From Ruminococcaceae bacterium UBA3751 (GTDB lineage: Bacteria > Bacillota > Clostridia > Oscillospirales > Acutalibacteraceae), in contig DFGL01000022.1 in NCBI GenBank assembly GCA_002371215.1, forward strand, positions 873-36,955: DNA of 36,083 nucleotides, read 5' to 3'. The notes beneath the pieces are model-generated. The model did no database searches and was not told the origin of the DNA. It worked only from the letters and a program-made list of their open reading frames with translations. The translations under genes and the position numbers were made by a program. Below are positions 14,471 through 22,402 of this stretch, one piece after another. Within the stretch, counting starts at the first letter, position 1; each line of letters starts with the position of its first letter.

Positions 14471-15367
14471 ATGACTCACGAAGAACAAGTAAACGCATTA
14501 AAAAAGGCTTTTGATTTACAAACTCTCATTATCGAAAAACAAAATGAATTTTCGCTTTTATCACAAGAGCGTTACAAAGAAAAGCCTTTGCCGCCGTCTC
14601 AGCCGCAAAAGCCGGTTTACGACGCGCTGCCTTATCCTGAGATAAAATCAGATATTACTTTTACAGAATACTTAAAAACAGAACCCACATGGCTGTTATG
14701 TTTAATTTTTTGGCCATATATCCTTTATTTATATTTTAAGGGTTACAAAACTGCGAAGGCTGAAGATGTTGAAAGAAAAAAACAAAGCGAAGAGTACCGG
14801 ATTAAATGTAAGGAAGTTGATGAGGAAAACTTCAAAAGAGACGCAATAGCAGAAAACGAATTAAAAGAGGAAATGCGTGATTATAACGCAAAGTTAGAAA
14901 ACTATAACACCGTTATTGTACCTCAATACGAAGAAGAACTTAGAGTCTGGACGGACAACCATAATAAACAGCTTAACGATTTGAATAATGTAGTTGATAA
15001 AGCGTCCGATGAATTAACCGCTTTATATGACGAAACAAATATTCTTCCCCTTCAATACAGAAATATTGAAGCAATAGAATATGTTTATAACATCGTAGCT
15101 TCTTCAAACGACTATGATGTATTTAAGGGCATAGAATCATACGAAAAGAAATTAACAAGAGACTTAGAAACAGAAAGAATTAAGCAGCAAGAAAAAGCAA
15201 ACGACTTAGCAATGCTAAACGCTCAGCTTGCAAACGAACAAAACGAGTTGTTGGCAGAGCAAAATACTATTGCAGAGCGAGCAAGAAAAGATGCACGAAA
15301 TGCAGAAATCGTAGGTGCAATCCAAAGGCATAATACAAACAAAATATTAAAAGACAGGCGCAAATAA
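14471..15367 (+). CDS. Coiled-coil protein with one membrane segment, unknown function
   Basis: A 298-residue protein. The ATG at 14471 has AAAGGAG 8 bases upstream; the TTG at 14453 in the longer frame is before the RBS and unlikely. Residues 1-60 are helical and then Pro-rich (PLPPSQPQKPVYDALPYPE). Residues about 72-91 (PTWLLCLIFWPYILYLYF) form one membrane helix, after which long charged helices (about 96-188 and 224-275) suggest coiled coils. The segment LPLQYRNIEAIEYVYNIV...YEKKLTRDLE (193-233) resembles a motif seen in poorly characterised Firmicutes membrane-associated proteins. No signal peptide. The gene is A+T-rich compared with its neighbours, like the Fn3 gene behind L1. It stands alone between leader L2 and a strong terminator. 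Function is not recognised. Confidence 0.8.
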   Translation: MTHEEQVNALKKAFDLQTLIIEKQNEFSLLSQERYKEKPLPPSQPQKPVYDALPYPEIKSDITFTEYLKTEPTWLLCLIFWPYILYLYFKGYKTAKAEDVERKKQSEEYRIKCKEVDEENFKRDAIAENELKEEMRDYNAKLENYNTVIVPQYEEELRVWTDNHNKQLNDLNNVVDKASDELTALYDETNILPLQYRNIEAIEYVYNIVASSNDYDVFKGIESYEKKLTRDLETERIKQQEKANDLAMLNAQLANEQNELLAEQNTIAERARKDARNAEIVGAIQRHNTNKILKDRRK

Positions 15368-15396
15368 AACCGTTATAACAAGAATCGATGAGAAAA

Positions 15397-15431
15397 AAGG
15401 TTGACTGAGAAATCAGTCAACCTTCTTTATT
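15397..15431. terminator. Terminator between convergent genes
   Basis: Twelve-bp perfect stem AAGGTTGACTGA / TCAGTCAACCTT with GAAA loop, followed by CTTTATTAT on the plus strand and preceded by six A, so it can act for both the coiled-coil gene and the minus-strand oxidoreductase ending at 15455. Confidence 0.85.
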
Positions 15432-15454
15432 ATGGATACCCATTGGTGCTTTTT

Positions 15455-17530
15455 TTATAACGCCATTGCGGCGTGGAAGGCGCTTTGGGTTGCGTTGCCT
15501 ATCGTTCCGCCTCTGTCCGCGTCGCCTGCCGCAACGCAGTTTATTCCCGCTTCCCGTAATTCCTTAAGGAGCGAGTTTTCGGGACGTACACCCATTGAAA
15601 GAACAACGAGATCAACGTTGATACGCGATTTACTGCCCTTCTTATCTTCAACGAGAACGCCCTTTTCATCAACGGAAAGCAGCTTTGTTCCGAGCAGGAA
15701 CTCCGTTCCGTAGGGCTCAATTCTGCTGAGGCTGTCGTCCACAAACTGGAACCAGGCGTTGCCCGCTATGGCGTTTGCCATTTCAACAACGGTTACGGTA
15801 TTGCCGAGCTCGTTGAGCTTTTCGGTTGTTTCAAGCCCCGTTAAACCCGAGCCGATAACTGCAACGCGGCTGTTTTTAATCTCCCTTTTGCCGAGCAGGA
15901 TTTCGGGCGCGGTAACAACGTTTTCGCCGTTTATGCCCTCAATAGACTGCGGTCTTATCGGCGTACCTCCCGTTGCAAGAACAACGGCATAGGGGTTCAT
16001 TTCCTTAATAAGCTCAAGGGTTGCGGGGGTGTTCAGTTTAATTTCAATTCCGAGCGCCTCCGCTTCCCGCTGCATATCCTCAACCGACCAGTGAAGCTTA
16101 TCCTTGAACGGTCCCGAGGAGGCGATGTTTACCTGACCTCCGACAGCGCTCTCTTTTTCAAGAACAACGGGCTCAAAGCCGCGCCTTTTGAGCGTTATTG
16201 CCGCGGTAAGACCTGCAGGGCCCGCACCGACTACTACTACCTTAAAGCCCCTGCCCGTCTTTGGCATTGAGGCGTATTCCTTTTCAATTCCGACAGAGGG
16301 ATTGAGCGCGCATTCGCCCGGCGTTCCCTTTGTTGCGGCGTTGTCTATAAAGGATTTTATGCAGTGAAGGCAGCCTATGCAGCGCCTTATCTTTTCGGGG
16401 TGCCCCTCCTCCGCTTTTTTAGCCCAGTAGGGGTCGCAGATAAAGTTACGCGCTGAGCCCACGAAATCCTGATACCCCTCCTCAAGCTGCTTTTCAGCCT
16501 GCTCGGGGGAGCGGATAAAGTTAGCCGCGATAACGGGGATATTAACCGCTTCTTTTACCGCCTTTGCAAGATACGCTCTCCAGCCCGGCTCAAACGAGGT
16601 TGGCTCAAGCCAGTAATTATAAGTATCGTAGCACGCGGAGGAAACGTTGATTGCGTCAACGCCGAGGGCTTCAAGCCTCTTTGCGATTTCAATGCCCGTT
16701 TCAAGATGGTAGCCCTTTTCGGGCTTGCCGATTTTATCGTAAAACTCATCAACGGTAAGGCGGACGATAAGCGGATAATCCCTTCCGCACTGAGTTTTAA
16801 TTCCGTCAATAATTTCAGTTATAAACCTCATTCTGTTATCAAACGAGCCTCCGTATTCGTCCGTACGCTGATTGGTGTTCGGCGAAAGGAACTGATGAAG
16901 AATATAGCCGTGTGTTGAATGAAGCTCAACCGCGTCAACGCCCGCCTTTTTACAGCGTACCGCAGCTGCGATAAAGTCGTCGCGGAGTTTATGCACCTCG
17001 CGCTTGCTCATTGCGTGGATACGCGTTGCGCCGTGGGCTGAGAGCTCGCATTTTGAGGGCGCCTGCTGGGACATACAGATTTTCTTTTGCTCAAGCCCGA
17101 GCAAAACGGGGGTTGCCTTAAAGAGAACTGAGGGCAGATTGGGAAATCTGTCTGCAATGGGAGTTATGAGCGGGAGTGAGTTTATCGAGCTTGTATAGCC
17201 CTGCCTTCCGGGGTGGTGAAGCTGAATACAGAGCTTTGCGCCGTACTTATGAATACGGTTTACCATCTCGCGCATTGGCTCAATATGACGGTCCGAGCTC
17301 ATTGAAAGCTGAGTGAAGGACGAGGTTGCCGCCATATCGTTAACGCGGCAGATACCCGGGATAATCAGCCCGACTCCGCCCTTTGCGCGCTCCTCGTAAT
17401 AATTCATCATTCTTTCGGTAGGCTCGCCGTTAATCTGACCGAGTGAAAACTCCGCCGCCGTCATAACAACGCGGTTTTTAACCTCCATTTTTCCTATTTT
17501 CATAGGGGAAAACATCATATCATAGCTCAT
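15455..17530 (-). CDS. NADH:flavin oxidoreductase, old yellow enzyme / 2,4-dienoyl-CoA reductase type
   Basis: A 691-residue enzyme with the complete three-part layout. Residues 1-370 are an FMN TIM barrel (HHPGRQ at 105-110, ELHSTHGYILHQFLSP at 202-217, TDEYGGSFDNR). A 4Fe-4S site uses C384, C387, C390 and C407 (RRCIGCLHC...GEC). Residues 428-691 bind FAD and NAD(P)H (VVVVGAGPAG, VIGSGLTGLE). Relatives reduce carbon-carbon double bonds conjugated to a carbonyl: dienoyl-CoA, enoates, bile acids (BaiCD/BaiH) or steroids. The start overlaps the SDR stop by 4 bases, so the two are coupled, suggesting a reductase-dehydrogenase pair acting on one substrate. The substrate cannot be fixed from sequence. 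Confidence 0.93.
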   Translation of the reverse strand: MSYDMMFSPMKIGKMEVKNRVVMTAAEFSLGQINGEPTERMMNYYEERAKGGVGLIIPGICRVNDMAATSSFTQLSMSSDRHIEPMREMVNRIHKYGAKLCIQLHHPGRQGYTSSINSLPLITPIADRFPNLPSVLFKATPVLLGLEQKKICMSQQAPSKCELSAHGATRIHAMSKREVHKLRDDFIAAAVRCKKAGVDAVELHSTHGYILHQFLSPNTNQRTDEYGGSFDNRMRFITEIIDGIKTQCGRDYPLIVRLTVDEFYDKIGKPEKGYHLETGIEIAKRLEALGVDAINVSSACYDTYNYWLEPTSFEPGWRAYLAKAVKEAVNIPVIAANFIRSPEQAEKQLEEGYQDFVGSARNFICDPYWAKKAEEGHPEKIRRCIGCLHCIKSFIDNAATKGTPGECALNPSVGIEKEYASMPKTGRGFKVVVVGAGPAGLTAAITLKRRGFEPVVLEKESAVGGQVNIASSGPFKDKLHWSVEDMQREAEALGIEIKLNTPATLELIKEMNPYAVVLATGGTPIRPQSIEGINGENVVTAPEILLGKREIKNSRVAVIGSGLTGLETTEKLNELGNTVTVVEMANAIAGNAWFQFVDDSLSRIEPYGTEFLLGTKLLSVDEKGVLVEDKKGSKSRINVDLVVLSMGVRPENSLLKELREAGINCVAAGDADRGGTIGNATQSAFHAAMAL

Positions 17531-18324
17531 TTTTTCATTTCCTCCAGCTTTTTCTTAAAGCGGGTTAATTTATTCTTTTCAAGCTGCCAGTAAACAGTAC
17601 GGACGGGCGGACAAAAGCCCATAAGCACCTTTGAAATATCAAAGAGCACGCAGGGGGAAACGAACTTTTTGCCGCTTTCAATCCCCGCTACCATCTTGCG
17701 CGCAACTACGTCGGGCTGCTGAACGGGGAACGGCTTTTCAAACTCCGCTCCGTCAGCGGCTACCTTAAAGAAATTGGTATCTGTTGCAACGGGATAGAGG
17801 CAGGTGAGCTGTAAGTTTTTATCCTTTTCAAGCCTTATCGCCTCCTGAAAACCCTGAAGTCCGAACTTGCTCGCGCTGTAAAGAGCGTAGCCGGGCATTG
17901 CCATCTTGCCGATAGCGCTTATTGTGTAAGCGAGCTTTCCCGCTCTGCCCGCAAGGTGTTCTCTGTACTTTGAATAAGTATAGATAGGCGAAATTGTATT
18001 TACATTGAAAATACGCGCGATACGCTCCCAGTCCGTATACTCAAACGGCTCATAGTACGGAAAACCCGCGTTGGCGTAAAAAAGGTCAATCTTTGCGCCG
18101 CCGAAAACCTCCGCAGCCTTATCAAAAATTGCGTCAACGCCCTCCTTTGAGCCCGTATCAACGTTCATAGGAATAACGTTGGGCGCAAAATCCTTTAATT
18201 TTTCCTCAGAATTCAGCGAGGGAGCAAGGATAACGTTTCCGTCGCCCTTTGCAAGAATTTTAAGTACCTCAAGCCCTATTCCGCTTGAAGCGCCCGTTAA
18301 AACGATATTGTGGTTGGTAAGCAT
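17527..18324 (-). CDS. Short-chain dehydrogenase/reductase
   Basis: A 265-residue classical SDR. Cofactor motif TGASSGIGLEV at the N-terminus, NAG (residues about 85-87), catalytic Ser in YTISAIG and YxxxK in ALYSASKFG. Near the cofactor site, after NVILAPS, there is no basic residue pair that would clearly fix NADPH over NADH. The C-terminal 60 residues are longer and more basic than in BaiA-type enzymes (LEKNKLTRFKKKLEEMKK end), perhaps membrane-associating. It leads a two-gene unit with the flavin oxidoreductase, expressed from a strong-looking promoter at 18357-18385, with AAGGGG 9 bases before the ATG. Confidence 0.92.
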   Translation of the reverse strand: MLTNHNIVLTGASSGIGLEVLKILAKGDGNVILAPSLNSEEKLKDFAPNVIPMNVDTGSKEGVDAIFDKAAEVFGGAKIDLFYANAGFPYYEPFEYTDWERIARIFNVNTISPIYTYSKYREHLAGRAGKLAYTISAIGKMAMPGYALYSASKFGLQGFQEAIRLEKDKNLQLTCLYPVATDTNFFKVAADGAEFEKPFPVQQPDVVARKMVAGIESGKKFVSPCVLFDISKVLMGFCPPVRTVYWQLEKNKLTRFKKKLEEMKK

Positions 18325-18356
18325 AATAACACACCCCTTAAAATATTCTTAATTCA

Positions 18357-18385
18357 AGTATATAAGTTTATTATTATTTTGTCAA
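18357..18385 (-). promoter_or_regulatory. Sigma-A promoter of the SDR/flavin oxidoreductase unit
   Basis: Consensus TTGACA (18385-18380), 17-base spacer, TATACT (18362-18357). The start is expected near 18350, giving a short leader. This is the only perfect -35 box noted in the window. Confidence 0.85.
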
Positions 18386-18424
18386 ATAACTGTTTTACAG
18401 ATTGTATTTTGATTAAAGTTCTGT

Positions 18425-18430
18425 TACAAT
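18425..18430 (+). promoter_or_regulatory. -10 box placing the transcript start at the MATE start codon
   Basis: TACAAT with only six bases before the ATG at 18437 and no purine-rich RBS in between. A weak -35 (TTGTAT) lies 17 bases upstream. If used, the mRNA would be leaderless. Confidence 0.45.
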
Positions 18431-18436
18431 AGCCGT

Positions 18437-19789
18437 ATGAAAAAGAATTACCTCAAGGATATGAGAGACGGGAAGCCGCTCGGGACGGCAGCGCTTCTCT
18501 TTATGACGGTTAAGCTGAGTATACCGACGATGCTCGCTCAGCTGTCTATTATTATAATGGAATATATTGACGCCGCAATGGTTGGCAGGCTCGGAGGAAA
18601 CGCCACGGCGTCTATCGGGCTCGTTTCCTCCTCCACCTGGCTTATGGGCGGAATTTGCTATTCGGCAATTATCGGCTTTTCCGTTCAGGCTTCTCAGCTA
18701 ATCGGGGCTAAGGACGAGAGCGGCGCGCGAAGGATAATGAAGCAGTGCTTCATAGTTACCCTCGGAATAAGCGCGGGGATTGCGCTTATCGGCGCGGCAA
18801 TAAGCGGTTTTCTTCCGACGTGGCTCGGCGGCGGCGAGGAAATACGGCGAAACGCTTCAAAATACTTTCTGATAATTGCGCTCTCCCAGCCGATTTATCA
18901 GCTAAACAGCATAGCCGTCGCTATGCTCCAGAGCAGCGGAAACACAAGAACGCCCGGAATACTTGAAGCGGTTATGTGTTTACTTGACGTACCCTTCAAT
19001 TACCTTTTTATCTTCGTTTTTAAAAAGGGAGTTGAGGGCGCAGCGCTCGGCACGCTCGTTGCGGAGCTTGTTATGACCGTACCGTTTTTGTACTTCCTTC
19101 TTGTTAAATCCCCCGTTTTCCGCTTCAGAAGGGGCGAAGGGGTTGAAATACGAAAAACCGAAATAAAGAGAGCTGTTAAAATCTCCGCTCCGATAGCGTT
19201 TGAGCAGGTTATTATGACCTCCGCTCAGGTTGCCTCAACAAGAATAGTTTCCCCGCTCGGCTCCGTTTCGCTCGCGGCTCATTCGCTGGCTATCACGGCG
19301 GAGAGCCTCTGCTATATGCCCGGCTACGGAATAAGCTCCGCGGCTACTACGATGATAGGGCAGAGCATCGGCGCAAAGCGAAAGGACCTGACTGCGAAGC
19401 TTGGCTATATCTCCGTTCTTCTCGGTATGGTTCTTATGGGAATAACGGGCGTTCTGATGTACGCTTTTGCTCCGCTGATGATGAATATGCTTACCCCTGT
19501 TGCGGAGATTGCGGCGCTCGGCGCTCTCGTTCTGAGAATAGAGGCGTTCGCTGAGCCTATGTTCGGCGCTTCAATAGTTTCAACGGGCGTTTTCAGAGGC
19601 GCGGGAGATACCCTTCCCCCGAGCGTTATGAATTTGGTTTGTATGTGGTTAATAAGGATACCGCTCGCTGCGTTTCTCTCAACAAGGATGGGGCTGCGCG
19701 GAGTCTGGCTTGCAATGTGCGTTGAGCTTTGCATAAGGGGCGCGGTATTCCTGATAAGGCTATTTATTAAAAACAGAAAGACGGCGTAA
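18437..19789 (+). CDS. MATE-family exporter, second copy
   Basis: A 450-residue, twelve-helix MATE protein (SIPTMLAQLSIIIMEYIDAAMVGRLG in the first repeat; KISAPIAFEQVIMTSAQVAS at the start of the second half). It is only distantly like the MATE at 7069-8421 and more like the type with AAMVGRLG..ATASIGL, often called NorM/DinF-like. The ATG is followed by a normal MATE N-terminus, but no Shine-Dalgarno sequence precedes it. The HAD phosphatase gene starts one base after its stop, so the two are co-transcribed. Substrate is unknown. Confidence 0.92.
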   Translation: MKKNYLKDMRDGKPLGTAALLFMTVKLSIPTMLAQLSIIIMEYIDAAMVGRLGGNATASIGLVSSSTWLMGGICYSAIIGFSVQASQLIGAKDESGARRIMKQCFIVTLGISAGIALIGAAISGFLPTWLGGGEEIRRNASKYFLIIALSQPIYQLNSIAVAMLQSSGNTRTPGILEAVMCLLDVPFNYLFIFVFKKGVEGAALGTLVAELVMTVPFLYFLLVKSPVFRFRRGEGVEIRKTEIKRAVKISAPIAFEQVIMTSAQVASTRIVSPLGSVSLAAHSLAITAESLCYMPGYGISSAATTMIGQSIGAKRKDLTAKLGYISVLLGMVLMGITGVLMYAFAPLMMNMLTPVAEIAALGALVLRIEAFAEPMFGASIVSTGVFRGAGDTLPPSVMNLVCMWLIRIPLAAFLSTRMGLRGVWLAMCVELCIRGAVFLIRLFIKNRKTA

Positions 19790-19790
19790 G

Positions 19791-20360
19791 ATGAACGTAT
19801 TTGATTTTGACAACACAATTTACAACGGCGAGAGCACGCTTGACCTTTTCTTCTTTTATATCGCAAGAAAGCCGTGGCTTCTTAAGCACCTGAAAACCGT
19901 TTTATTGGCGTTTAAGCGTTACCGCAAGGGCGACGTTGGAATCCCCGAAATCATTGAGCGCTACGTCCCGATGGTTGAAAAGGACGTTTTAAGAGTTGTT
20001 GATTTTGAAAAAGACCCTAAGGTATTCTGGGACGGACATATGAAAAAAATAAAGCCGCTTTACAATGAGCTGAGAAGCGACGACGACCTTATAATCACCG
20101 CCTCCCCCGATTTTAATATTGACGAGGTCTGCAGAAGGCTCGGCATTAAGCGTTCGCTCACCTCAAGGGTGGACAGAGAAACGGGCAAAATCCTCTTTGT
20201 AAACATCCGCGAAAACAAGATTACCGCCTTCCGCGAAGCCTACGGGAACGAGGAAATTGAGAATTTTTATACCGATTCCCCCGAAAACGACGCGCCGCTG
20301 ATTGACCTTGCTAAACACGCCTTCGTCGTTAAAGGAAACAAAATAACACAGATAAAATAA
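19791..20360 (+). CDS. HAD-superfamily phosphatase (SerB/PGP-like)
   Basis: A 189-residue HAD hydrolase. Motif I is DFDNTIYNGE (nucleophile Asp4, acid/base Asp6), motif II is TASPDF, and motif IV is read as FYTDSPENDAPL, matching the GDSxxD position. A helical cap lies between residues 15 and 80. The HAD-IB subgroup includes phosphoserine phosphatase and lipid-phosphate phosphatases, so a small phosphomonoester is likely. It begins one base after the MATE stop and is followed by a strong terminator. Confidence 0.88.
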   Translation: MNVFDFDNTIYNGESTLDLFFFYIARKPWLLKHLKTVLLAFKRYRKGDVGIPEIIERYVPMVEKDVLRVVDFEKDPKVFWDGHMKKIKPLYNELRSDDDLIITASPDFNIDEVCRRLGIKRSLTSRVDRETGKILFVNIRENKITAFREAYGNEEIENFYTDSPENDAPLIDLAKHAFVVKGNKITQIK

Positions 20361-20388
20361 AAGATGACCTCTCGGTCATCTTTTATTA
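20359..20388. terminator. Terminator of the MATE-HAD unit
   Basis: Eleven-bp stem AAAAGATGACC / GGTCATCTTTT with TCTC loop, overlapping the HAD stop codon region and continuing ATTAAT. Confidence 0.88.
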
Positions 20389-20390
20389 AT

Positions 20391-20478
20391 GAAGAGTTAA
20401 GAATTAAGAATGAATAGTTTTTGTTACTCGCTTCGCTCGGGAAATAATTCCGAATTCCGCTTTCCGAATTCCGAATTA
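20391..20478. repeat. Modular intergenic repeat at the cysK 3' end
   Basis: Here the order on the plus strand is reversed: GAAGAGTTAAGAATTAAGAATGAA array first, then a TACTCGCTTCGCTCGGG insert, then CCGAATTCCGCTTTCCGAATTCC. It lies between the convergent HAD and cysK genes. Confidence 0.75.
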
Positions 20479-20482
20479 ACTC

Positions 20483-21412
20483 TTATTTTGCAAGCATTGC
20501 GGTTGAGAGGTATCTGTCGCCTGAATCGGGGAGAAGAGCCACGATGTTCTTGCCCTTATTTTCAGGTCTGCCCGCAAGCTCAATAGCCGCTGCGAGAGCC
20601 GCGCCGCTTGAAATACCAACGAGAGCGCCCTCTATACTCGGGAATTCGCCGCCGATTTCAAACGCCTTTTCGTTTTCAACGGTAATAACCTCGTCGTAAA
20701 TCTTCGTATCAAGCGTATCGGGTACAAAGCCCGCACCGATACCCTGGATTTTATGAGCGCCCGCAGTACCCTTTGAAAGTACGGGAGAGCTTGCAGGCTC
20801 AACGGCTACAATTTTTACCGCGGGATTCTTCTCTTTAAGGTACTTGCCAACGCCCGATACGGTGCCGCCCGTACCTACGCCCGCTACGAAAATATCAACC
20901 TTGCCGTCTGTATCCTTCCAGATTTCGGGACCCGTTGTTTCATAGTGAATTTTCGGGTTTACGGGGTTAACGAACTGGCCTGCGATAATTGAATTCGGGT
21001 TTTCGGCATGGATTTCCTCAGCCTTTGCGATTGCGCCCTTCATTCCCTTTGACGCGTCCGTTAAAACGAGCTCCGCGCCGTAAGCCTTCATAAGATTACG
21101 CCTTTCAACGCTCATACTTTCGGGCATGGTGATTATTACCTTATATCCCTTAGCCGCAGCGTAGGAGGCAATACCTATTCCCGTATTGCCCGAGGTCGGC
21201 TCAATAATAACCGAATCGCTCTTAAGCTTGCCCGAAGCAACTGCGTCGTCAATAATCGCCTTTGCGATTCTGTCCTTAACAGAGCCCGCGGGGTTGAAAT
21301 ACTCAAGCTTTGCATAAACGTTTGCCGCAAGGTTATATGCCTTTTCAAAATTAGTGATGTGAACGAGCGGTGTGTTGCCGATAATATCGGAAACCGAATT
21401 GTAAAGTGCCAT
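20483..21412 (-). CDS. cysK: Cysteine synthase A (O-acetylserine sulfhydrylase)
   Basis: A 309-residue PLP enzyme joining sulfide to O-acetylserine. The PLP lysine is in PAGSVKDRIA, the substrate loop is EPTSGNTGIGIA, the PLP-phosphate glycine loop is GVGTGGTVSGVG, and the C-terminal ALLPDSGDRYLS matches CysK (CysM has shorter forms). The length is standard. A promoter and a GGGC-AGAA-GCCC hairpin lie in the roughly 50-base leader; GGAGG precedes the ATG. No cysE is nearby. Confidence 0.96.
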   Translation of the reverse strand: MALYNSVSDIIGNTPLVHITNFEKAYNLAANVYAKLEYFNPAGSVKDRIAKAIIDDAVASGKLKSDSVIIEPTSGNTGIGIASYAAAKGYKVIITMPESMSVERRNLMKAYGAELVLTDASKGMKGAIAKAEEIHAENPNSIIAGQFVNPVNPKIHYETTGPEIWKDTDGKVDIFVAGVGTGGTVSGVGKYLKEKNPAVKIVAVEPASSPVLSKGTAGAHKIQGIGAGFVPDTLDTKIYDEVITVENEKAFEIGGEFPSIEGALVGISSGAALAAAIELAGRPENKGKNIVALLPDSGDRYLSTAMLAK

Positions 21413-21468
21413 AATTAATTCCTCCTGAATTATAGTTTTTTCGGGCTTCTGCCCTTTGTTGTGAGCTC

Positions 21469-21497
21469 ATAATAACACATAAAACCTACAAAGTCAA
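21469..21497 (-). promoter_or_regulatory. Sigma-A promoter of cysK
   Basis: TTGACT (21497-21492), 17-base spacer, TATTAT (21474-21469). A GAGCTC palindrome lies at the expected start and a GGGCAGAAGCCC hairpin in the leader; no T-box or SAM element is visible. Confidence 0.8.
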
Positions 21498-21571
21498 TAG
21501 GAATTGAGGAATTTATTTAAAAATTTTTCCGGACAGTCCTGAACGACTTTTAACTTATGACTTTTTTATTA

Positions 21572-21600
21572 TTGATTTATCTATATATTGATGTTATAAT
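21572..21600 (+). promoter_or_regulatory. Sigma-A promoter of the rlmB unit
   Basis: TTGATT (21572-21577), 17-base spacer, TATAAT (21595-21600), 32 bases before the rlmB GTG start. Confidence 0.8.
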
Positions 21601-21632
21601 TATTATGGAATACTTTATATAGGAGAAATAGC

Positions 21633-22388
21633 GTGAAAGACGAAAATATAAAAACGAACGACAGCCTTGTTATCGGGCGCAACGCAGTGCTTGAGCTTCT
21701 CAAGAGCGGGCGCGAGGTTGAAAACGTTCTTATTGCAAAGGGCGAGCGCGAGGGCTCGATAAACAGAATTGCGGCGCTTTGCAAAGAAAAAAAGATAGTA
21801 ATTAAAAACGTTGACAGAAGAAAGCTCGATTCGCTCTGTGCGGGCGGAAACCACCAGGGCGTTGCGGCAAACGTACCCGCCCATGAATATTCAAGCGTTG
21901 AGGATATACTCGCCTTTGCTGAGGAAAAGGGCGAGGCTCCGTTTATAATTATATGCGATGAAATTGAGGATTCCCACAACCTCGGCGCAATTATCCGTAC
22001 TGCTGAGGCGTGCGGCGCTCACGGAATTATTATTCCGAAAAGGCGCAACGTAGGGCTGAACTTCATAGTTTCCAAAACCTCCTGCGGAGCGCTGGAATAT
22101 ATGAGGGTTGCGCGGGTTACAAACCTCGCCTCAACGATTGACGAGCTGAAAAAGAAAAACATCTGGGTTTATGCTGCGGATATGGACGGGCAGCGCTGGG
22201 ATAAAACCGATTATTCGGGCGGCGCGGCGCTTGTCGTCGGCAGCGAGGGCAACGGAGTAGGCAGACTGATTAAGGAAAAATGCGACGTTACGGTAAGCCT
22301 TCCGATGCTCGGAAAGGTTAATTCCCTTAATGCATCCGTTGCGGCGGGCATAATAATGTACGAAATTGCACGGCAGAGACTTAACTGA
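21633..22388 (+). CDS. rlmB: TrmH/SpoU-family rRNA 2'-O-methyltransferase (RlmB-like)
   Basis: A 251-residue SPOUT methyltransferase. The N-terminal substrate-binding part has VIGRNAVLELL and NHQGVAANV. The knotted catalytic domain has motif 1 DSHNLGAIIRTAEACG, motif 2 LVVGSEGNGV, and motif 3 LPMLGKVNSLNASVAAGI. In RlmB this methylates G2251 of 23S rRNA; related enzymes act on other sites, so the exact target is inferred. The start is GTG at 21633 with AGGAG 7 bases upstream. It is followed at 15 bases by the P-type-ATPase-like gene. Confidence 0.92.
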   Translation: MKDENIKTNDSLVIGRNAVLELLKSGREVENVLIAKGEREGSINRIAALCKEKKIVIKNVDRRKLDSLCAGGNHQGVAANVPAHEYSSVEDILAFAEEKGEAPFIIICDEIEDSHNLGAIIRTAEACGAHGIIIPKRRNVGLNFIVSKTSCGALEYMRVARVTNLASTIDELKKKNIWVYAADMDGQRWDKTDYSGGAALVVGSEGNGVGRLIKEKCDVTVSLPMLGKVNSLNASVAAGIIMYEIARQRLN

Positions 22389-22402
22389 TGTGAGATGATG
22401 AG

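Noticed and set aside
15455..18324. A bile-acid (bai) operon
   Set aside because: Only two general enzyme types are present; baiB, baiE, baiF, baiG and others are absent, so the name would go beyond the evidence.
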